Source: Chloroflexota bacterium (GTDB taxonomy: Bacteria > Chloroflexota > Anaerolineae > Caldilineales > Caldilineaceae). From it: a stretch of DNA of 47,469 nucleotides. The stretch is taken from NCBI GenBank assembly GCA_018969295.1, contig JAGWYN010000032.1, positions 1 to 47,469 on the forward strand, written 5' to 3'. Position 1 is the stretch's first letter. Each line of letters begins with the position of its first letter. Below, in pieces: positions 9,113 to 16,912 of this stretch. The translations under genes and the position numbers were made by a program. Below the pieces are notes generated by a model. It was not told the origin of the DNA and searched no databases. It worked only from the letters and a program-made list of their open reading frames with translations.

Positions 9113-9231
9113 ATCGATTCCTCTACTTTGGACGGAGCATGGATAAACTTTTTACGTAACTGCTCAGGCTGCTGGTAGGAGAAGAAACGCCGGGAATGGC
9201 TCTCTTCAGTGTTATCGGTGTCTTCAGACAT
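9109..9231 (-). CDS. Candidate 40-residue protein at the head of the peptidase operon
   Basis: The frame runs ATG 9231 to TGA 9109-9111 and encodes a short hydrophilic protein: acidic N-terminus (MSEDTDNTEESH), basic aromatic middle (RRFFSYQQPEQLRKKF), no membrane segment. Its stop overlaps the TTG start of the downstream membrane protein (TTGA), a typical translational-coupling arrangement and the main reason to believe it. An AGGTG lies close upstream of the ATG, with short spacing. No family recognised. The remaining intergenic stretch, 9232-9352, shows no gene and no convincing promoter. Confidence 0.5.
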   Translation of the reverse strand: MSEDTDNTEESHSRRFFSYQQPEQLRKKFIHAPSKVEESI

Positions 9232-9352
9232 CACACCTGAGGTGACGCGCGCCATCGGTCTCCTGCGCCCGACGCCCATCGAGCTTGCGCTTTTGACAAA
9301 CTGTACTTCAACAGGCCTTTCAGCAGGCTTCTATGCCTGAGCAGTTCCCTCT

Positions 9353-10420
9353 TTACCACTCTTTCAGTGTAGCGGATGTTTGTTGTGCTGCCGTCATCGT
9401 GCTCACTTTTCTGAGTGCGCGCTTCCAATCGGGGGGTGCGTTGCGGCGGCGCCAGAGCAGCCCTGCCGGGTAGCCGGCCATCTTGGCCAGGTCACCGGTC
9501 ACCCGGAGCAGCGGCACCCATGCGGCGGCCGCCAGCCATGCGCCAGGTGTCAGGGGCTGGCCCAGCAGACGCAGCCGCTGCCAGGGCCGCCAGCAGTAGA
9601 ACAACGCCCCCACCAGCAGCCCCAGCCAGCCCAGCCAGGGTGCAAAACTTCCCCAGAAGGCATGTCCCAGCAGCAGGAGCGCCACCAGATAGGTGGCGTA
9701 GCGCACCGCGTGGCGTGCTCGCCAGAGATCCGCCTTGCCGTCGCCGCGCGCATAGCGGTAGTATTGTGTCCAGAACTGGCGCAGCGACTCCCGCGGGCGG
9801 AAATAGACGATGGCCTCCGGCGCCCAGGCAAACCCGCTGCGCTGTCCCGGTGCTTGTGCGTTGACGGCAAAATCGAACAGCAGATCCTCGCAGTAGTCCA
9901 GCCATTCGGGATAGCCCCCGCTGCGTGCCCAGCACTCCTGGGTGAAAGCCACCGAACGGCTGCTGGGCAAAAATCGTGCCGGGTCGATCTCCTCCCGCAG
10001 CGGCAGGACCGTGGCGGCCATTGCTGTCTGAAAGACCCCACGAACGTCGGGCACAAAAAACCCAGCCACCGCCAGGGTCGCCGGGTCGTGCAGCCAAGGC
10101 TCGGTCAGACGCTCCAGCCAGGCCACATCCAGCCGGACGCCGGCATCGGTCACCGCCACAATCGGCCCCTCTGCCGCGGCGATCGCCAGGTTGCGTCCCT
10201 GGCTGATGTTGGCACCTGGGGCTTCCAGCACCTGCACTCGCGGCAGGCGGTCGGGGTGGCTGGCGGCATAGGCGCGGATGGCCTCTGCGGTTCCGTCTGT
10301 GCTGCCGCCGTCGCAGATCAGCACCTCGTCAGGGCATCTTGTTTGCGCCGCCAGCGAAGCCAGCAGCCGTTCGATGCTGGCTCGTTCGTTGTAGACTGTC
10401 GCCACGACAGAGATTTTCAT
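9353..10420 (-). CDS. Glycosyltransferase family 2 with C-terminal membrane segments
   Basis: 355 residues from ATG 10420 (MKISVVATVYNE, a standard GT2 opening). A GTG at 10483 with GGAG eight bases upstream would add 21 residues and cannot be excluded. The GT-A domain shows VLICDGGSTDGT, a metal-site AVTDAGVRLD where many relatives have DxD, and the acceptor motif YCEDLLFDF. Two or three hydrophobic segments near residues 235-300 (YLVALLLLGHAF, LGLLVGALFYCW) suggest membrane attachment. It lies 57-120 bases downstream of the sugar kinase on the same strand and may be the last gene of that operon. Its acceptor is unknown; it may have no functional link to the sugar locus. Confidence 0.8.
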   Translation of the reverse strand: MKISVVATVYNERASIERLLASLAAQTRCPDEVLICDGGSTDGTAEAIRAYAASHPDRLPRVQVLEAPGANISQGRNLAIAAAEGPIVAVTDAGVRLDVAWLERLTEPWLHDPATLAVAGFFVPDVRGVFQTAMAATVLPLREEIDPARFLPSSRSVAFTQECWARSGGYPEWLDYCEDLLFDFAVNAQAPGQRSGFAWAPEAIVYFRPRESLRQFWTQYYRYARGDGKADLWRARHAVRYATYLVALLLLGHAFWGSFAPWLGWLGLLVGALFYCWRPWQRLRLLGQPLTPGAWLAAAAWVPLLRVTGDLAKMAGYPAGLLWRRRNAPPDWKRALRKVSTMTAAQQTSATLKEW

Positions 10421-10539
10421 GGCTTGTACGACCGCCCCTTGCTGCGGCAGACGCAGCCATTGCTCTTTGACACCACGAACCACAGATCCAGCTCCAGGCC
10501 TGCACAGCGGATCGGCCGGTAGTCTACCAGAGCCACGGC

Positions 10540-11733
10540 TCAGCTGTCAACGGGAAAGGCGTCGTGGGGCTCAAGGATGCTGGCCCCGGGCGTAGGGGAC
10601 ACAGCGTAGATTGCCGGAAGGAGCCCGGTGGTGTGCTGGTACTGTTGCTGGACATGCTGGGCAAACTGTACAGTCTCGGCGGGGTGTACCAAGGCGACCA
10701 TACACCCCCCAAATCCTGCGCCAGCCTGTCGACCAGCAATGAACCCAGGAGCGGCTCGCATCGCCGCCATCATTTTCTCCATAGCAGGGACACAGAGTTC
10801 GTACAGGTCACAGGCGCCGGCGTATGAAGCAGCCCAGAGCTGGCCCAGCCTGGCGCAGTCGCCCTGCCGCAGCGCTGTCTCCATGGCCAACGCCCGCGCG
10901 TTTTCCTCGACAATAAACCGACAGCGCCGGGCAATCACTGGCGGCAGCCATGCTGCGTAGGTGTCGAACTCTTCTACACCGACATCGCGCAGCGCGGTCA
11001 CGCCCGCAGCCATCTGCTGAATTCGCCGGACCCCCTCTTCGCATTGTGCCCGGCGTTCTGCATATTCGGTGCCAGAGAGGGTACGCTGCGCACGCGTGTC
11101 ACAGACCATCACCTGCAGGCCCGGGGAAATGGGCACATCCCGGCTGGAGAGCTGGCGTGCGTCCAGCAAGAGGGCACAGCCTGCCTGGCCAACCGCCGAC
11201 GTGTACTGGTCCAGGATTCCACAACTCACACCGACAAATTCATTTTCCGCGCGCTGGGCAAGCCGGGCCAGTGTCACGCTGTCAAGGGGCAGCCGGCACA
11301 TCCTTTCCAGCAGACGGGCGGTGGCCATCTCCAGCGCCGCCGAGGAACTCAACCCGCCGCCCAACGGCACGGTGGTGTGCAGCACCCCGTCAAAGCCACA
11401 CAGGGTAAAACCAGCTTCCTGCAAGACCTTGACGACACCGCTCACATAGTCCAGCCAGGGTGTCTGACGGCTGTGCTCGATCGCGCTGAGCACAAAGTGG
11501 CCGCTCTCTCCCAAGTTGAGCGAGTGAATCTGGACGACCTCGTCGCTGCGCGGGCGGGCGGCGATCCAGGCGTCTCGATCGATGGTCATCGTCAGGATCC
11601 AGCCCTCGTTGTAGTCCGTGTGGCTGCCCATCAGGTCGACGCGGCCAGGCGCCCGTGCCCAGAGGGTGGGCTGTGCACCGTAGCGCTCTTCAAAATCTGC
11701 AGCCAGCCAGCTTCTTCGTTCCACTCTGTCCAT
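10540..11733 (-). CDS. GHMP sugar kinase, galactokinase family with altered sugar-site signature
   Basis: 397 residues from ATG 11733, which places the first signature about 30 residues in, as in known galactokinases. Visible motifs: APGRVDLMGSHTDYNEG (signature 1), VPLGGGLSSSAALE (GHMP ATP loop), CGILDQYTSAVGQ (catalytic Asp), and GAGFGGCMVAL. Canonical galactokinases read GRVNLIGEHTDY. Here the Glu before His, which in characterised galactokinases contacts the sugar 6-hydroxyl, is Ser, and Asn is Asp. Together with the GH127 arabinofuranosidase in the divergent arm, this suggests another substrate, possibly a pentose such as L-arabinose (inference). It would phosphorylate the anomeric carbon using ATP in the cytoplasm. 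It lies 70 bases downstream of the ferritin-like gene, after a 12-base tandem repeat. Confidence 0.85.
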   Translation of the reverse strand: MDRVERRSWLAADFEERYGAQPTLWARAPGRVDLMGSHTDYNEGWILTMTIDRDAWIAARPRSDEVVQIHSLNLGESGHFVLSAIEHSRQTPWLDYVSGVVKVLQEAGFTLCGFDGVLHTTVPLGGGLSSSAALEMATARLLERMCRLPLDSVTLARLAQRAENEFVGVSCGILDQYTSAVGQAGCALLLDARQLSSRDVPISPGLQVMVCDTRAQRTLSGTEYAERRAQCEEGVRRIQQMAAGVTALRDVGVEEFDTYAAWLPPVIARRCRFIVEENARALAMETALRQGDCARLGQLWAASYAGACDLYELCVPAMEKMMAAMRAAPGFIAGRQAGAGFGGCMVALVHPAETVQFAQHVQQQYQHTTGLLPAIYAVSPTPGASILEPHDAFPVDS

Positions 11734-11760
11734 AGGTCTCAGGGAATGTGAACACCTGTC

Positions 11761-11805
11761 GGCGATCCGCTCGGCGATCCGCTCGGCGATCCGCTCGGCG
11801 ATCTC
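11761..11805. repeat. 12-bp tandem repeat, 3.75 copies
   Basis: The unit GGCGATCCGCTC occurs at 11761-11772, 11773-11784 and 11785-11796, followed by a partial unit at 11797-11805. It lies between the ferritin-like gene and the sugar kinase and just touches the stop of the former. In the kinase frame it would read as repeated Ala-Glu-Arg-Ile, but it is upstream of the likely start. It is probably a slippage-prone spacer; copy number may vary between strains. Confidence 0.9.
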
Positions 11806-13219
11806 AGAGGCGTGCCAGATTAAACTCTTTGACGGCGCTGGGTTTCCCGAGTGCCGTCTGCACCAGCTCGGGCCACCAGTTGACCTGCGCGCCGCGCGAC
11901 TCATAGGCGTCCAGAAGAGTGGCCGTCTGCGAACGCAGCGCCCATCCTCGCTCGACCGCCTCCTGGGGGCGCAGCGCCAGCCTGGGCAGCAGCCACTGCC
12001 GTCCAATCTGCACATGCAGCACCTCGTCGGCCCAGTCATAGTCCTGAATATAGGCCGCCAGCCGGTCCTGGGCGTTGCGGCTGATCTCATATTCGAGCCG
12101 TTTGCCGCTGTTGCCCGGCATCAACTTTTGTTCGATTGCGTAGAGCACCAGATGGGCGTCCTGCACGTTCAGAGAAAGCAGCCGAATGCTCATGCCGGGA
12201 TGGATCGCAATCAAACGCTTCCAGTCGACACCGAGCGCTTCAAAATAGACCGACCCGAGCATGGCGTGGCGCACTTCATCCCAGAGCTGGCGGGCCATAT
12301 CAACATAATACTGCCACGGTTCATCTGCAGCCTGCAAAATGATGCGGGCCATATATTCCGGGACATCCATTTCTACGATGCGCCGACACATCAACGCCAG
12401 TGTCCGTTCGTCGAGGGGAAGCTCTTCGTTCAGAGAAACCTGGCGCTGCGGATTGACAAAATTCCAGCGCAGTGCGAACCGGTCATCCCGTCGTGGGAAA
12501 AAATCAGGGGGAGGAGGAGGCTGGGCAGCGGGCGGCGCTGCGGGCCGCGGCTGGTCCCCCATGATGCCCCCGGCGGCGTCCAAAAAGCGAGTCAGGTGCT
12601 GTGCCCACTGTTCGGCGGTCTCGGCGGCGCCGGGCGTTTGCAGCGCGGCAGCGACGGCTTTTTCTCCCCATTCGGCGGTCTCGACGGCGTCGAGCAGGAG
12701 ATGTTTGAGCAGGTAGGCGGTCGGGTAGTCGGCCACCGGGTTGACCGCCTGTGCGTGGCGACGGTAGCTCTCGAGCAAAGCCGGGCGGACGACCCCGTAG
12801 AGCCCGACCAGCTTTTCCAGGATCGTGCGGGCCGACAACAGTTCGTCGAACAGACGGTCCAGTGCAGGGTCGGGGCTGACATCCATCCGCGGGGCCGGGC
12901 TGCGCATTTCGCTGATGCGGGTGCGCAGGGCATCGACATGGCGGGCGTCCAAAAAAATGTGGAGGCCGAGCGCCTCTTTAAATTCCCACTGCGGGGTGGG
13001 TGCAAGCCAGTGCAGTGCAGTTTCCATTGTGCGCCGGGTGATCCAGGCGTAGCGCAGCAGCCGTGCGACATTGGCCTCGACGTCGTAGCCGACGTCGGCA
13101 GCCCGACTGTAGGTCGCCAGCCCGGCCAGCGGGGGCAGTCCGGCGACCGCGGTCTCTGCAGCCGCCAACGCTGCGGTGGGCTCTCCTCCGGGCTGTGCTG
13201 CCAGCGGCAGGGTGGACAT
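11804..13219 (-). CDS. Ferritin-like-fold protein of unknown function
   Basis: 471 residues; ATG 13219 has AGGAG six bases upstream. The protein is almost all helical. Candidate di-metal carboxylate/His motifs appear in pairs: EALGLHIFLDARHVDAL (about residues 81-97) in the first half and VEMDVPEYMA plus WDEVRHAMLG (about 295-345) in the second. These resemble the E...ExxH pattern of ferritin-like proteins. A Pro/Ala-rich linker (AAPPAAQPPPPPDFF, about 225-240) separates the halves, so this may be a duplicated four-helix bundle. It is the first gene of the - strand arm, behind a promoter with a LacI-type palindrome, so it is probably induced with sugar uptake. Its job in sugar use is not obvious. 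Confidence 0.6.
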   Translation of the reverse strand: MSTLPLAAQPGGEPTAALAAAETAVAGLPPLAGLATYSRAADVGYDVEANVARLLRYAWITRRTMETALHWLAPTPQWEFKEALGLHIFLDARHVDALRTRISEMRSPAPRMDVSPDPALDRLFDELLSARTILEKLVGLYGVVRPALLESYRRHAQAVNPVADYPTAYLLKHLLLDAVETAEWGEKAVAAALQTPGAAETAEQWAQHLTRFLDAAGGIMGDQPRPAAPPAAQPPPPPDFFPRRDDRFALRWNFVNPQRQVSLNEELPLDERTLALMCRRIVEMDVPEYMARIILQAADEPWQYYVDMARQLWDEVRHAMLGSVYFEALGVDWKRLIAIHPGMSIRLLSLNVQDAHLVLYAIEQKLMPGNSGKRLEYEISRNAQDRLAAYIQDYDWADEVLHVQIGRQWLLPRLALRPQEAVERGWALRSQTATLLDAYESRGAQVNWWPELVQTALGKPSAVKEFNLARL

Positions 13220-13248
13220 GAAGAACTCCTGACTTTGGAATAGTTTCA

Positions 13249-13260
13249 GAAACCGCTTTC
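13249..13260. promoter_or_regulatory. Candidate LacI-family operator, - strand arm
   Basis: GAAACCGCTTTC is an imperfect palindrome of the type GAAACCGGTTTC, differing at one base pair from symmetry. It lies 12-23 bases downstream of the -10 of the - strand promoter, where a bound repressor would block transcription. Its sequence closely resembles the palindrome at 13411-13420. Confidence 0.55.
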
Positions 13261-13271
13261 AATTTTAATGC

Positions 13272-13300
13272 ACTCTATCACTGCAACAGCTGGCTGTCAA
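13272..13300 (-). promoter_or_regulatory. Sigma-70-type promoter of the ferritin-like/kinase arm
   Basis: On the - strand, TTGACA at 13300-13295 is followed after 17 bases by TAGAGT at 13277-13272. Transcription would begin near 13265, about 45 bases before the ATG at 13219. The -35 is a perfect consensus match. Confidence 0.6.
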
Positions 13301-13379
13301 ATCTTTGGGAAGAAGGGGTTTTTGGGGGCTCTGCGGTGCGGGGGAGAGTTTTCCTGGAATTTTGTCCTCCAAACTGCAT

Positions 13380-13408
13380 TTGACAAGCGCGCTTTGGCTG
13401 TGATAAAT
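13380..13408 (+). promoter_or_regulatory. Sigma-70-type promoter of the ABC transporter arm
   Basis: TTGACA at 13380-13385, a 17-base spacer, then ATAAAT at 13403-13408. The start site would fall near 13415, inside the adjacent palindrome, giving a leader of about 135 bases before the ATG at 13550. The rest of the 330-base divergent region holds no further gene. Confidence 0.65.
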
Positions 13409-13410
13409 TA

Positions 13411-13420
13411 AAACCGGTTT
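13411..13420. promoter_or_regulatory. LacI-family operator, + strand arm
   Basis: AAACCGGTTT is a perfect 10-base palindrome with the central CG typical of LacI-family operators. It starts three bases after the -10 element, so it would overlap the transcription start. The LacI-type regulator encoded at 18883-19923 in the same transcript direction is the likely ligand-controlled repressor. Confidence 0.65.
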
Positions 13421-13549
13421 CGGAAAGTCCATCTGATCAACAGTTGTTCATTGGCAGGCGTGCGTCGTGCAGTGCTGGAGCGGATCGAGCCAGCATCTGT
13501 CTGGCGGGCCGATCGTTTTTATTTTATGTAGAGTCAAAGGAGAGGGCAG

Positions 13550-14890
13550 ATGATGGAAAAGGGAAAAACCCAACTCAGCCGGCGGTCGTTTTTGCAGCTG
13601 AGCGGCGTGCTTGCCGGCGCTGCTGCGCTGGCAGCCTGTGCACCGGCTGTCAGCACAGGAGGGCAGAGCGGAGCGGAGGAACCCGCTGCGCAGACCACGG
13701 CGCTGGAGATGTACACGCGCCTGACCAACAACGAACAGCTGGAAAAGCTGTCGGCCAGGTACCAGGACGCGCACGCCGGCTCCCAGCTCACGGTGTCGGC
13801 GTTTGACGGCCGCGACATGCTGACCAAACTGACGACTGCCGTTGCCGGAGGATTGCCCCCCGACCTGGTGATGATCGACATTGCGTTCACCGCCCAGTTT
13901 GCGGACCGCAACGTGTTGATGGACATCGGCCCGATCGTGGACGAAGCCAACATGCGCGAGGATGCTTTCAAAGGCTACGACGTCGGCACCACCTGGAAAG
14001 GCAAGTACATCTCCTATCCGATGTGGTCTGACTGCTCCGCACTTTACTACAACAAAAAACTGATGGCCGACGCCGGGGTGACCTCTCTGGAAGGGCCCAA
14101 GAGCTGGGCAGAGGTGGTCGAACAGGCGACAGCGGTTTCTGGGCTGGGCGAGGACATCTGGGGCTTCCTGACCAATGTCACCTCTTCGGGCGCCACCTGG
14201 TTCCTCTGGGCTCCCTTCATGTGGGCCGCAGGCGGACAAACCTTCAACGCCGATCTGACCGGCACCGAGTTCGACAGCACGCCCGCCCTCTCGGCTGCCA
14301 AGCTCTGGGTGGACATGTACCTGGCCGGGCTTGCCCCCATCGAATGTGTCAGCGGGACCTGGGGCGATGTCGAAGGGCTCTTCACGAGTGGCAAATCGGG
14401 CATGTTGCTCAGCGGCCCCTATATGGTCGGGCTGATGGCTGGCCAGTATCCTGAACTCGACTACGGCATCACCCTGATCCCAGGCCCCGAAGCAGGCACT
14501 GCTTCTTCATTTGTCGGCGGCGACGGCATGAGCGTCATCGAGGCGACCAAGCAGAAAGATGCGGCCATCGAAGCATTTCGGTGGATTACCGACGCTGCGC
14601 TGATGAAAGAAGTAGCGATGGAGAACAACGGGACCTGGATTCAAGGCCTGCCGCCCCGCAATTCTGCGGTGGATGCCGAGTACCTGGAGAAATTCCCGAA
14701 CTACGCTGTCTTCATCGACGCCCTCAAAGTCGGGACGTTGGTCAACCACCCGGCCATCTTTGAGATCGACAAGCCGTTGAAGCTGGCCTTTGAAAAGATG
14801 ATGTTGGAACAGGTGGCTGTGGAGGATGCGATGGCCGAGCTCGACGCTGCGGGCGACGAAATCCTGCAGCGCTACAACTCGACCCAATGA
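13550..14890 (+). CDS. Sugar ABC transporter substrate-binding lipoprotein, Tat-exported
   Basis: 446 residues, with AAGGAGAGG just upstream of tandem ATGs at 13550 and 13553. The N-terminus carries a twin-arginine motif (SRRSFLQLSG) and a lipobox LAAC with Cys30, so the protein is predicted to be exported folded by Tat and anchored by a lipid. The remainder matches the extracellular solute-binding family 1 of CUT1 importers: LTVSAFDGRDMLTKL, GLPPDLVMID, a central KSWAEVVEQATAV and a C-terminal helix bundle. It would bind oligosaccharides and deliver them to the two permeases downstream. An 18-19-bp hairpin with a T-run separates it from those genes and probably lets it be expressed at a higher level. 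Confidence 0.93.
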   Translation: MMEKGKTQLSRRSFLQLSGVLAGAAALAACAPAVSTGGQSGAEEPAAQTTALEMYTRLTNNEQLEKLSARYQDAHAGSQLTVSAFDGRDMLTKLTTAVAGGLPPDLVMIDIAFTAQFADRNVLMDIGPIVDEANMREDAFKGYDVGTTWKGKYISYPMWSDCSALYYNKKLMADAGVTSLEGPKSWAEVVEQATAVSGLGEDIWGFLTNVTSSGATWFLWAPFMWAAGGQTFNADLTGTEFDSTPALSAAKLWVDMYLAGLAPIECVSGTWGDVEGLFTSGKSGMLLSGPYMVGLMAGQYPELDYGITLIPGPEAGTASSFVGGDGMSVIEATKQKDAAIEAFRWITDAALMKEVAMENNGTWIQGLPPRNSAVDAEYLEKFPNYAVFIDALKVGTLVNHPAIFEIDKPLKLAFEKMMLEQVAVEDAMAELDAAGDEILQRYNSTQ

Positions 14891-14897
14891 CCCTGCT

Positions 14898-14956
14898 GCT
14901 GGCGCTGCCCTGGCTGATTGACCAGCCAGGGCAGCGCCAGCGCCATCCTCTTTTTT
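14898..14956 (+). terminator. Partial intrinsic terminator (attenuator) within the ABC operon
   Basis: Bases 14899-14916 and 14923-14940 are perfect inverted repeats (18 bp) around the loop ATTGAC; 14898 and 14941 can add a nineteenth pair. A run of six Ts follows at 14951-14956, ten bases after the stem. The next gene begins 15 bases later. Such structures after a binding-protein gene are known to cause partial termination and mRNA stabilisation, so that the binding protein outnumbers the permeases. Confidence 0.75.
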
Positions 14957-14970
14957 CAAGGAGCAACTGC

Positions 14971-15867
14971 ATGGTTTCTCTCTCTGTCCGGCTCCAGCGA
15001 CTGCGCTACCGCCAGGCCTTCTGGGCTTGGGTCTTTTTGTCTCCTGGGCTGGTCTACTTTGCCATCTTTTTGATTTTGCCGGTGTTGGCGTCGGTCTACA
15101 TCAGTTTCACCAACTGGGACATCTTGACGCCCCCCCGTTGGGTCGGAATGGCGAACTACACGGAACTGCTGCAAAACAGCGCGATCCAGAGAGCCATTTT
15201 GAACACCTTTTATTACGCCGCTGTCACCATCCCGGTCACGATTGCGCTCGGTCTGCTGCTGGCTCTGGCGTTGAACCGAGCTTTCTTCGGGCGCACCTTT
15301 TTTCGAATCATCTACTATCTGCCGGTTGTGATCTCTGCGGCGGCAACAGCGCTGCTCTGGATGTGGATTTTTCAGTCCCAGGTGGGGTTGCTGAACCATC
15401 TGTTGGCGTGGGCCGGGCTGCCCAAACAGAGCTGGCTGGTCAGCCCGCTCTATGCGATGCCTGTGATCATGTGGACCGGCATCTGGCAGAGCCTCGGCTG
15501 GTCGGTGGTGGTGTTTCTGGCGGGGCTGCAAAACATTTCCGAGATGTACTACGAGGCCGCCAAGATCGACGGTGCCGACAGCGGCCAGCTGTTTCGCTAC
15601 ATCACCTGGCCGCTGCTGGCCCCCACGACCCTGTTTGTGCTGGTCATTTTGATTATCGGTTCGCTGCAGGTCTTTGGCACCGTGTTGATCATGACCGACG
15701 GCGGCCCCCTGAACTCGACAACGGTGATCGTTCACCAAGTCTATATCAACGCCTTTCAATATCTGCGCATGGGCTACGGGAGTGCGCTGGGGATCATTTT
15801 GTTTCTCTTCATCCTGCTTCTGGCGCTGACCAACCTTCGACTTTTTGGCAGCAGCACAGCCCAGTGA
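14971..15867 (+). CDS. Sugar ABC transporter permease 1 (MalF/UgpA-type)
   Basis: 298 residues from ATG 14971, which has AGGAG nine bases upstream; the frame stays open further 5' across the hairpin, but that is non-coding in appearance. Six hydrophobic segments are visible, starting with AFWAWVFLSPGLVYFAIFLILPVL. The cytoplasmic EAA loop is EAAKIDGADSGQLFRYITWPLLAP, the docking site for the ATPase. With the second permease it would form the membrane channel of a CUT1 sugar importer. The final bases overlap no other gene; 64 bases separate it from permease 2. Confidence 0.92.
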   Translation: MVSLSVRLQRLRYRQAFWAWVFLSPGLVYFAIFLILPVLASVYISFTNWDILTPPRWVGMANYTELLQNSAIQRAILNTFYYAAVTIPVTIALGLLLALALNRAFFGRTFFRIIYYLPVVISAAATALLWMWIFQSQVGLLNHLLAWAGLPKQSWLVSPLYAMPVIMWTGIWQSLGWSVVVFLAGLQNISEMYYEAAKIDGADSGQLFRYITWPLLAPTTLFVLVILIIGSLQVFGTVLIMTDGGPLNSTTVIVHQVYINAFQYLRMGYGSALGIILFLFILLLALTNLRLFGSSTAQ

Positions 15868-15931
15868 AGCCGGCCACACCCGCCCCCAGCAGCTTTCCCA
15901 TGCAATCCAACCGACCCGTCACGAGCTACCT

Positions 15932-16855
15932 ATGAGCCAACGCACATCTCCGCCCCTTTTCCCTCCTTCTGTCGGAAACCGACGGCGTCGAGCCAGACCG
16001 TGGAACCTCTCGCTGTTGCTGGTTGTGGGGGCTCTGACCCTCGGCGCAGTCATTTTCATGCTGCCTTTTCTCTGGATGGTGCTGACCTCGCTCAAGAGCG
16101 ACCGTCAGGTACGCACGATCCCCTTGCTCCTCTGGCCCGACCCTCTGCTGTTCGAACCCTACGTGCGCGCCTGGGTCGGCGCCAACTTCAGCCAGTACAC
16201 CCTCAACAGCCTGATCGTCTCCACAGCCGCAGCGGCCGTCAATGCATTTCTCAGCGCGCTGATGGGCTATACCCTGGCGCGGCTGCGCTTTCGCGGCCGC
16301 GAGGTGGTCTTCACCTTGATCTTGAGCACGCTGATGGTGCCGGTGCAGATTGCCTTCATCCCCATGTTTCTGATCGTGGCCCGGATGCCCTTGCTGGGCG
16401 GCAACGACCTTCTGGGCCAGGGGGGGAGTGGGCTGCTGGACACCTATGCGGGCCTGCTGGCCCCACATGTCATCACGGCCTTCGGCATCTTTCTGCTGCG
16501 CCAGTTCATGTTGGGCTTCCCCACCGATCTGGAAGATGCTGCCCGCGTGGACGGAGCCTCCGAGTTCATGATTTTTTGGCGGATCATGCTGCCGCTTTCC
16601 GTGCCGGCCCTGATCACCCTCTTCCTGCTGCACTTCACCGGTGTCTGGAACGACCTGCTTTGGCCGCTTGTGGTGACCAACAGCGAATCGATGCGGACCC
16701 TGCCGCTCGGCCTGTCGCAGCTGCGCGGGACCCTCTACACCGAGTGGAACATGGTGATGGCCGGCACCGCCATCAGCGTCATCCCAACCATCATCATTTT
16801 TATCATCGGCCAACGCTACTTTCAACGCAGCATTGCCATTACCGGCCTCAAATAA
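15932..16855 (+). CDS. Sugar ABC transporter permease 2 (MalG/UgpE-type)
   Basis: 307 residues from ATG 15932 (MSQRTSPPLF); a longer open frame to 15845 overlaps the previous gene and is unlikely. The cytoplasmic N-tail is basic (GNRRRRARPW), followed by six hydrophobic segments. The EAA-type loop reads EDAARVDGASEFMIFWRIMLPLSVPAL. The terminal YFQRSIAITGLK is typical of MalG-type permeases (…F..GlT.GavKG class). No ATP-binding subunit is encoded anywhere in the locus, so a shared MsmX/UgpC-type ATPase from elsewhere must energise it. Confidence 0.92.
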   Translation: MSQRTSPPLFPPSVGNRRRRARPWNLSLLLVVGALTLGAVIFMLPFLWMVLTSLKSDRQVRTIPLLLWPDPLLFEPYVRAWVGANFSQYTLNSLIVSTAAAAVNAFLSALMGYTLARLRFRGREVVFTLILSTLMVPVQIAFIPMFLIVARMPLLGGNDLLGQGGSGLLDTYAGLLAPHVITAFGIFLLRQFMLGFPTDLEDAARVDGASEFMIFWRIMLPLSVPALITLFLLHFTGVWNDLLWPLVVTNSESMRTLPLGLSQLRGTLYTEWNMVMAGTAISVIPTIIIFIIGQRYFQRSIAITGLK

Positions 16856-16912
16856 ACTCTTTGTTCGATCTCAGCTTCTGAACAGCCTGCAACACCATCC
16901 AAGGATCCAAGT

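Noticed and set aside
11761..11805. 12-bp tandem repeats as a CRISPR-like or operator array
   Set aside because: Units are directly adjacent without spacers and are not palindromic operators; simple slippage explains them.
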